NCBI GenBank assembly: GCA_014155875.1
Contig: JACEFZ010024488.1
Location: 248,001 to 312,000, forward strand
DNA: 64,000 nt
Origin: Cepaea nemoralis
Lineage: Eukaryota; Mollusca; Gastropoda; Stylommatophora; Helicidae
Direction: 5' to 3'
In this document: positions 43,101 to 55,100 of the stretch, piece by piece
Position numbering within the stretch: the stretch's first letter is position 1
Layout: each line of letters starts with the position of its first letter
Translations under genes and position numbers: made by a program
Notes under the pieces: generated by a model
Seen by the model: the letters and a program-made list of their open reading frames with translations, nothing else
Told to the model about the DNA's origin: nothing
The model's database searches: none

Positions 43101-46100
43101 ATCAAGGACAATGAGTGGTGATTCAGGGAATTGTTGAGGACAATATGTGGTGATTCAGGGAATCATTGAAGGCAATGTGTGGTGATTCAGGGAATCGTCA
43201 AAGACAATATGTGGTGATTTAGGGAATTATTGAGGACAATGTGTGCTGATTCAGGGAATTGTCAAGGACAATGTGTGGTGATTCAGGGAATCGTCAAGGA
43301 TAATGTGTAGTGATTAGGGAATTTTCAAGGACAATGTGTGGTGATTCAGGGAATCGCCGAAGACAATGTGTGGTGATTTAGGGAATTATTGAGGATAATG
43401 TGTGGTGATTCAGGGAATCATCAAGGACAATGGGTGGTGATTCAGGGAATCATCAAGGACAATGTGTGGTGATTCATGGAATCGTCAAGGACAATGTGTG
43501 ATAATTTAGGGAATTATTGAGGACAATGTGTAGTGATTCAGGGAATGTCAAGGACAATGTGTGGTGATTCAGGGAATGTCAAGGACAATGTGTGGTGATT
43601 CAGGGAATGTCAAGGACAATGTGTGGTGATTCAGGGAATTGTTGAAGGCAATGTGTGGTGATTCAGGGAATCATCGAAGACAATGTGTGGTGATTCCCTG
43701 GCAATGGATGAGTTTAAACGGAGGTCGCCATGGGCAAAAGGATAAGAGCACTCACTCTGAAACTTCTGGTGTGCTGATGCCGAGGTAGCAGGTTCAACCC
43801 CTACACCGGTCAGTTGGAGTGAAATGTTGACTTCTCGTCCTTGACATGGAAATGTAAATTACAAGTACCTCTGAAGTCGGAGTGGGTTTGCCTGATGGCA
43901 AGTTACACAGGTAATAGGGAAAGCTAATCCACACGCAAAAATCACCCCAGTACACTAGAAGTAGTAGTACGTGTAACGACCACGTTTGATTCAAAGAGAG
44001 CCAATGAAAAAAAAAATGAGTTTAAAAATGTAATCTAATTATCAATATTAATTTTTAAAAGCTCATAATCATGTGCCATATTGATATGTATGGGCAGTCA
44101 TGGTTTTCATTCTTTAATGATCGCCAGAGTCGCGGATCAGCTCTATGTTCTTGTTCCAATTATGTCCATCTGGCCAAGCCATCTAGGTATTTGTCTCTCT
44201 GCATTCCCCTTGTTCTTTTCTCATCAGCTTTGACAGTTGTCACTAAGTTGTCTACAATATTTTTCTCTTTATAACGTGCCTAAAATATTGTGACTGTCTG
44301 CGTCTAATCTCTCTAAACCTTTCTTTAAAAAAAACTATTGATAAAAAATAACTTACTTTATAATTCCTCAGAAACTGCACCTCTTCTTGTTTACTTCTGA
44401 GCTGTCTGTCCAGTCTGTCAACATCCTGCTCTAGTGCTTCGAGTTGAATGGAAGATGAAGGTTTTTTGAGCAGTGATACAACTTTATATTTCATCAAATG
44501 CAGTTATGTTGCTAAATTGTTGATGTAAACCCAACATAAAATACGTACACAAGGTATGTTGTCTGCGTAACATAGTTCACACATTTGTGTTTTAAGAAAT
44601 GATAACACCTGAAAATAATTGAGAGTTTCACTTGTCAACATGAGGATGTCGAATTCTTCTTCTTCTTCTTCTTCTTCTTCTGCGTTCATCCGGAGTTTTT
44701 TTTCCGGACGTGATTGCGTTGTGCCTGTTTACAGCAGAGCTGCGTACTTGCGCCGTTAAGCCGAAACATCCGACTTCTGCTGGCATTTGTTGACCGGGTT
44801 AACCTTCCCAGCATGGAATTCTATGGGCAGTCAGCTCTGGAGTGAACTCACACTTATAAAACAGACACAAGGAAGCAATCCACCAACAAGTCTTACCTTC
44901 TAATCTTCTCTGAATACTTTCTTTGGTTTCCTCCAGTTCACGTTTCACTTCTGAAATCTCTTTAGCAAAGTTTGAGTTCAGAGCTACAATACTCCCCTGG
45001 AAATTTAAAGGTGTAAAATCTGTGTGTTAAAGTTAACTTTGTCAAAGTATTAACTGAACAAACGACTTTCATGTATGTTAGTTAGTTGCATATCCTTTAC
45101 AGAATATCGCAGTCAACCCCAGCATTTTTTGGCTATTTTTGATCTCTTGGCAAGTTTATGTTCAGTAGTTTGCCATTGCTTTCTGAACGACCGGCATCCA
45201 TACCAATTTATAAAAAACCCAACACAAGGTAGTCTGCTGCCAAATCGCTCGCAGCTGTGTTTCGAACGCTGTATGCGGGATTACGAACTGCGTCCGTAAC
45301 CCCTTCACACTGGAGCCGGCTTTCATTTATGAAATAGCTGTTTTAGATGTTCAGAATAAAAGCACAATGAAGGCACGTTATAGAATGGAATGTTCCTCTA
45401 ACTACTGTTCAGCTTCTGTCAATTGCTCTAGCAGAAGAGGGCAAGCATGCAGGTTAATCATTTAGAAACACAGCAAGTGTGTTGTGACGAGAAACACAGC
45501 AGGTGTGTTGTGATGGGAAACATAGCAGGTGCATTGTGATGGGAAGACCTTACTCTGACAATGGTGTCAGTATGGTGGGACTAGGATTCTATGTCAGCTC
45601 TTGATGTTCACTACGAGAAGGAAAGGCTGGCCACCTGTTACTGCGTGCACCCAGGCCTACCAAATGTGATGGCCCCCCACACTTCACATACCCACACCCA
45701 GGCCTACCAAATGCTATGGTCACCACACTTCACATACCCACACCCAGGCCTACCAAATGTGATGGTCACCACACTTCACATACCCACACCCAGGCCTACC
45801 AAATGTGATGGTCACCACACTTCACATACCCACACCCAGGCCTACCAAATGTGATGGTCACCACACTTCACATACCCACACCCAGGCCTACCAAATGTGA
45901 TGGTCACCACACTTCACATACCCACACCCAGGCCTACCAAATGTGATGGTCACCACACTTCACATACCCACACTCAGGCCTACCAAATGTGATGGTCACC
46001 ACACTTCACATACCCACACCCAGGCCTACCAAATGTGATGGTCACCACACTTCACATACCCACACCCAGGCCTACCAAATGTGATGGTCACCACACTTCA

Positions 46101-49100
46101 CATACCCACACCCAGGCCTACCAAATGTGATGGTCACCACACTTCACATACCCACACCCAGGCCTACCAAATGTGATGGTCACCACACTTCACATACCCA
46201 CACTCAGGCCTACCAAATGTGATGGTCACCACACTTCACATACCCACACCCAGGCCTACCAAATGTGATGGTCACCACACTTCACATACCCACACCCAGG
46301 CCTACCAAATGTGATGGTCACCACACTTCACATACCCACACCCAGGCCTACCAAATGTGATGGTCACCACACTTCACATACCCACAGCTGGCTTCCTGCT
46401 ATCTGACTCTTTTTTTAAATGTAGAAACAAAAGGTAAAGTAGAATAAACATATATTGAAAATGTTGTATTTAATTTGAATGTTGCCCGACTGGCCAGATG
46501 TTGTGGATGAGACTAAACACATAATGATAAATTTCCTACAACAATGTCCTTGGAACTATGAATTTACCAGACACATGACAAGGTCAAGGTTGCTTTAGAA
46601 GGGGAAGGAAACACCTAATAAAGGCTGAAGTGTGCAGTGTAAAATATGATTGTGCTGGTGGAGAACAAGGAATGAGACAGAATACAGGAGAACATAATTT
46701 GTCTAACTTGTCAGATTTATCTCCACTTTGTAAGGTCCATTCCTGCCCCTTGACCTCCCACACGAGTATAGGCTTTCCACCAGCTGGCACCACATGTCAA
46801 ATCTTTTGCTCAATCACGCAGCTGCCTCTCTGTCCTACCCTCTTATTCATTTCTGCCTGTATTTATCTTTTCCGTGTATTCTAGGTCTCCCCCTATTTCT
46901 GGTGGTCTGTGGGTTCCAGACAATGCGCTGTCTAGTTACACTACTATCAGGTGTCCTCACTGTGTAATGGCGCAGTGCCAGTATCTTTATCTCACCTCTT
47001 GTTTCACTGGAATGTGTTTAGATCTCTCCCTAAGGTCTGCATTAGTAATTCTCTCATACCATTTCAGTCCTATTTTGCACAGACACCAATTAGGGACTGT
47101 TTGTAATTTCTTAGTAACTGTTTTAGATATTCTCCATATTTCTATATAGCAGTTCTGATTTAATTTAATTCTATTATAATACTGACAGTTTTACATTCGC
47201 CATCCAGATCTGCAGATCTGACAGGCAATCTTCTAACTTTGCTCACAAAGTGGTGAAACAAAAAGAGGAAATACAAACTGTACTCACTCGAAACTTCTCA
47301 TATTTCCGGAGCAATTTCTTGACCTCAGCATAAGTGGCATGCTCTTGACTCTCCATCCCTCGGATGATGTCCAGGTTGATTTCAAGGCTGATTTGTGTTC
47401 AGGAAGAAATATTCACAATGCACCGTAAAGTATCATCTTAATGATAAATACTACTTTGATACTTGCCTGCCGGCCCGATGATGATGGGGTCAAATCCACA
47501 TCATGGGAAATGAAAAAAATATTTATCTAGGCTCCCGGGTTGACCCAGCCTAAAATAGGTGCCAGGAAATGTCTTAGAAAGTGAAGGCAGTTGCTGCGGT
47601 ACTGACCACATCACCCTCTGAGTGCTGATTGGTCAATATAAATATGGGCCTACCACCATATGCCTAAAGTGCTTTAAGGCATGTGAAAGGCTCCTGTATT
47701 ATTGTGTGAATGAAGCCTTAAGGCATGTGAAAGGCTCCTGTATTATTGTGTGAATGAAGCCTTAAGGCATGTGAAAGGCTCCTGTATTATTGTGTGAATG
47801 AAGCCTTAAGGCTTGTGAAAGGCTCCTGTATTATTGTGTGAATGAAGCCTTAAGGCATGTGAAAGGCTCCTGTATTATTGTGTGAATGAAGCCTTAAGGC
47901 TTGTGAAAGGCTCCTGTATTATTGTGTGAATGAAGCCTTAAGGCTTGTGAAAGGCTCCTGTATTATTGTGTGAATGAAGCCTAAAGGCTTGTGAAAGGCT
48001 ACTGTATTATTGTGTGAATGACCCGACTGTTGCTATTACAGCGTATAGACTTCACTGCACTTGGCACACACCTGTAGGTGCTCAGTCATCCTTTACATTT
48101 TAGGAGGAATGAGAGATCTGTGATTATTCTCCTTGTGCCAGTCTGGGGGAAATCTACATTCACCTTCACATTCACTTCCCTTTTCTAACAGTCTGCGGGA
48201 CAATCTACATTCATCTCCCCATGCAATTCCCCTTGTGACAGTCTGTGGAGCAATCTGCATTCATCTCCCCATTCAACTCCCCTTGAGACTGTCTGTGGAG
48301 CAATATGCATTCATCTCCCCATGCAATTCTACTTGTGCTAGTCTGTGGAACAATCTGCATTCATCTTCCCATTCAACTCCCCTTGAGACAGTCTGCGGGG
48401 CAATCTACATTCATCTCCCCATTCAACTCCCCTTGTGACAGTCTGTGGAGCAATCTGCATTCATCTCCCCATGCAATTCCCCTTGTGCTAGTCTGTGGAG
48501 CAATCTGCATTCATCTCCCCATTCAACTCCCCTTGAGACAGTCTGGGGAGCAATATGCATTCATCTCCCCATGCAATTCCCCTTGTGACAGTCTGTGGAG
48601 CAATCTGCATTCATCTCCCCATTCAACTCCCCTTGTGACAGTCTGTGGAGCAATCTGCATTCATCTCCCCATGCAATTCCCCTTGTGCTAGTCTGTGGAG
48701 CAATCTGCATTCATCTCCCCATTCAACTCCCATTGAGACTGTCTGCGGGGCAATCTACATTCATCTCCCCATGCAATTCCCCTTGTGACAGTCTGTGGAG
48801 CAATCTGCATTCATCTCCCCTTGAGACAGTCTGTGGAGCAATATGCATTCATCTCCCCATGCAATTACCCTTGTGACAGTCTGTGGAGCAATCTGCATTC
48901 ATCTCCCCATTCAACTCTCCTTGTGACAGTCTGTGGAGCAATCTGCATTCATCTCCCCATGCAATTCCCCTTGTGCTAGTCTGTGGAGCAATCTGCATTC
49001 ATCTCCCCATTCAACTCCCCTTGAGACAGTCTGTGGAGCAATCGGCATTCATCTCCCCTTGAGACAGTCTGTGGAGCAATATGCATTCATCTCCACATTC

Positions 49101-52100
49101 AATTCCCATTGAGACAGTCTGTGGAGCAATATGCATTCATCTCCCCATGCAATTCCCCTTGTGACAGTCTGTGGAGCAATCTGCATTCATCTCCCCATTC
49201 AACTCCCCTTGTGACAGTCTGTGGAGCAATCTGCATTCATCTCGCCATGCAATTCCCCTTGTGCTAGTCTGTGGAGCAATCTGCATTCATCTCCCCATTC
49301 AACTCCCCTTGAGACTGTCTGCGGGGCAATCTACATTCATCTCCCCATGCAATTCCCTTGTGACAGTCTGTGGAGCAATATGCATTCATCTCCCCGTGCA
49401 ATTCCCCTTGTGACAGTCTGTGGAGCAATCTGCATTCATCTCCCCATTCAACTCTCCTTGTGACAGTCTGTGGAGCAATCTGCATTCATCTCCCCATGCA
49501 ATCCCCTTGTGCTAGTCTGTGGAGCAATCTGCTTTCATCTCCCCATGAGACAGTCTGTGGAGCAATCTGCATTCATCTCCCCTTGAGACAGTCTGTGGAG
49601 CAATATGCATTCATCTCCCCATGCAATTCCCCTTGTGACAGTCTGTGGAGAAATCTGCATTCATCTCCCCATTCAACTCTCCTTGTGACAATCTGTGGAG
49701 CAATTTGCATTCATCTCCCCATGCAATTCCCCTTGTGCTAGTCTGTGGAGCAATCTGCATTCATCTCCCCATTCAACTCCCCTTGAGACAGTCTGTGGAG
49801 CAATATGCATTCATCTCCCCATGCAATTCCCCTTGTGACAGTCTGTGGAGCAATATGCATTCATCTCCCCATGCAATTCCCCCTTTGACAGTCTGTGGAG
49901 CAATCTGCATTCATCTCCCCTTGTGACAGTCTGTGGAGCAATCTGCATTCATCTCCCCATTTACCTTTCATCTCTAGGTCCTCCTGTTTCTTCCCCATTT
50001 CACTAACTCATTGTCCAGCAATCACATCCATACAGAAAAACAGATCCCACACAATGTGGAAAAAAAAAGGAAGAGGGAAGTGGAATTTTGTGCTTTTTGT
50101 GTTACTTATGTTAATTTTGTTTCTGTGGATGATGAAACTCAGGATAATAAGACCTTTCTAGAATAAAATGTCTGGCTCCAAGATGGCACCACCGTAGTTT
50201 CCATGGTTACTTGACATAGCACTGTTTCTGAATTGAAGAAGATACAAATGAGTTTACATGGTCACATACATTATAAATCAAGATGATTTTTTTCACTTTA
50301 TTTATTAAATAATTAACACAAGGTGATAAATAGGATACAGTTCTTTGGATCTCTTGCTGTACAGTTCTGTTGTCTGTTTGCTGTGTTTTATTCTGAGCTG
50401 GAAAAAGATGAATAAGAAGCAGTATTTAAATACCTTGTTTATCAAGTTTCAGTCACGTTCCTGAATACACCAGAGAGCATGCAGTCAAATTTTTAAATTA
50501 ATCTTCTCTGTTTTAAAAATTACATATAAAATGAATACTTAACTGTATATAATATATGATAATCAGCATAAACATTCACAACTATATGACATACAGAGCT
50601 TCATTATACATACATTATAAATTGACTTTAATATATAACATAATAATATATAATATATAATATAAAATATAATAATAATAATATAATATAAAATCCGGGA
50701 GTCTCCGTGAAGAAGTGGTCAAGCCGTCTGACTCGGGCTCAGAAGGTTGTGGGTTTGATTCCGGGCCGCGTTCTTTGGTTCACATGTGCATTTTTTTGGG
50801 ACGACTCCTGAGGGTCATCACTAGAGCTACGGAGTTTGTGCTTTGTGTGACTCTTTCCGTGCTGCAGAAAGAGACTGAGCCATATTGGATAAAAACCTGG
50901 TGCAATGAAGTCAACGCTGTTGACTTTTAAGCGACTTTTTTTAAGCGACATTATAAATTAATATAACATATATTTAAAACCTTTATTTAAGAGAAGTTAC
51001 ATACAAAAAGAATACTTAATTATATATACTGAATTACATTAAAAACGCACCAATAAAAAAATTCATTCACACTATCTTCAGTATCTGGTATGCCCATCGT
51101 GTGCTAGCAAACAATCTTGGCAGTGGCTCCACATGGATAGCGCAAGTCTCTGATGGAAATTCCAAGGAATCAAGTCCCATTCACGTGTAAAAGCAGGACC
51201 TTGCCTGTAGACTCTGCCCAAGCTTGTCTCACAAATATTCTATAGGGGTCATGTCAGGTGATAGGGCAGGCCAATCAATGGTCACAATGTTCTCCTGCTG
51301 TAGATATTGCTGGTCAATGCATGTGGTGTGCACATGTGCATTTTCCTGCTGGAGAAGCTGCAAGTCTGGACAAATTGTGAACGTAGGAGTAACCAATGCA
51401 TCCAGAATCTCATCTCGATATATTACAGCATTAACATTTCCATGGAAGATGTGAAAAGGCAAGCGATGGTGAAAACTGAATCCTCCCCAAATGTGAATAC
51501 TGCCACCTCGAAAATCGGTTGTGCTGATGAACACAGAAATCTGCAAAGCACTCTCCAAACTGTCGCCAAATCCGCATATGTACATCAGCAAAGGATAGGT
51601 TGAATCTGCTCTCGTCTATGAATAGGACAGCATTCCACTGCAGTCTAGCCCATGTGACATGTTGCTTTGTCCACTGCAGGCGCTGCTGATGATGTCTGCG
51701 AGTCAAGTTTGGCCCAACATAAGGTTGTCTTGCAGTAAGGCATGGATCTCTGAGCCATCTTATGACTGTCATTAGAGAGACTTGCCCATGTCTACCCACT
51801 ATTGCTATTGGTGTTTGACTTGCTGGGAGAAAATGACTCCTTAGGTGACTTAGCACAATATGACAATGTTGCGTAGGGGTAGTAACTCGTGGTTGGCCAC
51901 TCCGAAGTCTATCCCGGGCACTACCAGTGATTCCGTAACATTCATTGAGACGTACAATAATGCTGTGGTGGCAATGTATCCTTCTTCCAATGATCCATGA
52001 GCTTGTTCCGGTCTCCAATATACCAATGGCTCGTTGGCGGTCGTTTTCAGATAGTTGTGGCATTTTAAGCACATGTACTGGGTGTTTTGTCTCAATGGCC

Positions 52101-55100
52101 TTTTTAAACTGAGTGTACTGCCACAGCGTATACACATTTCTAGGGTCATAGCTGTTGGAAACATGTTGCATGTGTAACTTTCATTGTTTTCATGTAGTAT
52201 GTACACAAACTTGTGGGTTGAATCATGCACTTTCCATTCCAGCAGCCATTCGCTCTCTATCGCAGGAAAAACACGAGGAAAATCTATTCCCACACTGTAT
52301 TTTTCAGCTTCTCGGCATCAGTATTTATAATAGTGGTGTATTTTTAATGTGCTTCTGTATATAACATATAATATATATCCCAATTATAACCCAAACGGGT
52401 TGAACAGGAATACTGAAAACAAAATTAGTAAGTAAGTATCTTCTGTTTTTTTTAAAAATGTCTTTAACTCATTCTATTTCAGATTGTTGTTACTAGTATC
52501 TTCTCTGTTCCCTTTATTTCATTAACTTGTTCTATTTCAGATTGTTGTTACTTTGATTGTACATTCTTCTTCTTTAGTTCCCTTAAAATTTGTCTATATC
52601 TGCAATGTTGTCTCTTTGAATTTTACTGTTTTTTAGTACATTCAGTGGTCCACAGAGTTTATCTTCCACCGTTGTTTATCTAGGCCAGAAGGTTTGCTTA
52701 GACATGTTGTATATTTGGCAGTCTTGGATATGTGATCTGCTTTGTGTGGTGCAAATTCACATGTGTACATGATTGATTTGCTAATCTCACATTTTGTGTA
52801 CATGTGGTTGTGTAATCTATTGTGTTCTGTTCTGAGGTGTAGAATAATGATTTGTTCTGGTCTGCCCATAAAGTAGTAATTGTCTTGAGCTGGTGTTGGT
52901 GGCTTTCTGATTGATTTGACAATTCTTTTCTTTTGGTAACAGAAAGAGTTAAGTGGCATTTGATTGTCGAAGCACAAACCTCAAGTATGTCAACTTTTTC
53001 TTTCCGTTTTCTTTTTTCATCTTGAAGTTTAGCCAGTGTCCTTCGACCTTTACCAACTGGTGCTGAAACACAACGTGAAGGCTGTGCTCTAGGTACTGCA
53101 CCAACTTTGAATGTCATTTTGGCTTCTGAAAAATAAACATAGGTTATAAATGGTGGGCAAATATTGATGCATAGGCAACACACATATCTCAGACATTCAT
53201 GGGACTAGTATTGTTTCATTTCTTACAAGCTGCATCATAGGCAACACACATATCTTAGACATTCATGGGACTAGTATTGTTTCATTTCTTACAAGCATCA
53301 TCATAGGCAACACACATATCTTAGACATTCATGGGACTAGCATTGTTTCATTTCTTACAAGCTGCATCATACATTTCATTGGTCTTTTTTTTTTTTTAAT
53401 TGTTTTTTTCGCTCGCTCGTTTTGAACTCAAGTGTTGTCCATACACACTACTTCTAGTAGTACTGGACTGAATTTTGCGTGTGGATTAGCTTTCCCTATT
53501 AACAGTGTCCCTCGTCATCAGGTGAACCCATTCTGACTTCAGAAGTATTCATTGGTTTGTTTCTGATGGTCTTCATGAGTGATTGAGTAATGCCATGCAG
53601 CTATTGTTGTTGACCCTAAAACCGCTGAGTTGTCTACTCTTGGCAGCAGAGTGATCTAGTAATGCCATGCAGCTATTGTTGTTGATCCCAAAATTGCTGA
53701 GTTGTCTACTCTTGGCAGCCCAATACCATTCATATAAAGGTGTAAATTCTCCGCAGCTGTTTCATCATCATCACGTGCCGTGGTGACAGAGGTGGGAGGT
53801 CATGGCTCACCATCTCACAAGATCACCAGTCTTGGATCAGATGTGTTATTTCAGGGCCCCATCAAGTCAGAGAATAACTGTTGGTGATGAGGTAGCTTTC
53901 CCTGGTGCTTGAAAGGGGCACTTAAAGACGAAGTGGTTGGTTATTCCATAAAGGAGAGAACAATGTTTGCACAGTGTGCATACTGTGACTCCATAAGATT
54001 TAGATGGCTGTCAGGTCCTTAAGGAAGGATGAGGGGGGTTAAAGTTGTGTGACTGTGGGAGTTGAATGAAGAGGGAAGTAAGTGGGAAATCCATGAGGAT
54101 GGGGGGTTAAGGTTGTGTGACTGTGGGAGTTGACTGAAGAGGGAAGTAAGTGGGAAATCAATGTTACACAAGGTTGTCGTGAGCTACAAGTGACTTGGAG
54201 CTGCTGATCGGAGTGACAGAGCTCAGGGATTCTCATCTAGGATGCCAAACAGGCACTTCAAGTTTTGGCTCTGGCATGCCTCGTTCTAGTCTGGACAATT
54301 TGATTTTTTTCTGCTAAATGCATTGATGTTGTCAAGGGCTTTCCATGGGGTCATTTAATAAAAATGAGTTGAGACTGTCATTCCAAATGCTAATTTGTTG
54401 AGCAAATCTTCATTTGCATTGCTTCTAAGAGTATATTTTACTCATTGGAGATACACTTACCTTTAATGTTAGAAACGCAGACAGTCAAATGTGCAAGTGT
54501 ATTTACTAGTTCTTCTTCTTCATCCTTCTTCTCTTCCTCTTCTCCTGCCTGTTATCTTGAAATGGAAGACAGATCCACCATCAACTCATGGCACATTCAT
54601 GATAGGATGAATTGTGCAGCTGAGGTTTCTACAGGCTGAGGTAGCCAGTGTCATGCCACCTCTCCTGAATAGCCTCTTATGGCACACATGGCAGGTTCTT
54701 GGCTTCCCTTATGTGTCCCGATTTCTTTGTGTGCTTGCTCACTTTGAACTCATGTGTAGTCCATACACACTACTTCTAGTAGTGCTGGACTGAATTTTGC
54801 CCATGGATTAGTTTTCCCTATTAGTAGTGTCCCTCACCATCAGGTGAACCCACTCCGACTTCACAGGTACTTGTAATTTACGTCCCTAAGTCAAGGATGA
54901 CACTTTAGTCCAACTGTCTGGTGTAGGGGCTGAACCCCTTACCTCGTCATCAGTATAGCAGATGTTTAAGAACACGCATTATTATCCATTCAGCGACGCT
55001 GACCTACATGCGCCCCAATAACATGCAGAGGATTTCTGGTTCTTACCTGGACGTTTTCCTGTGGATGCCGATGACTTTGCTGTCCTTCCTCTCCTTTGCC

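Noticed and set aside
50300..50400. Minus-strand LRIKHSKQTTELYSKRSKEL as the missing C20orf96-like exon
   Set aside because: Acceptor is plausible but no donor gives the needed two leftover bases and the frame soon hits a stop.
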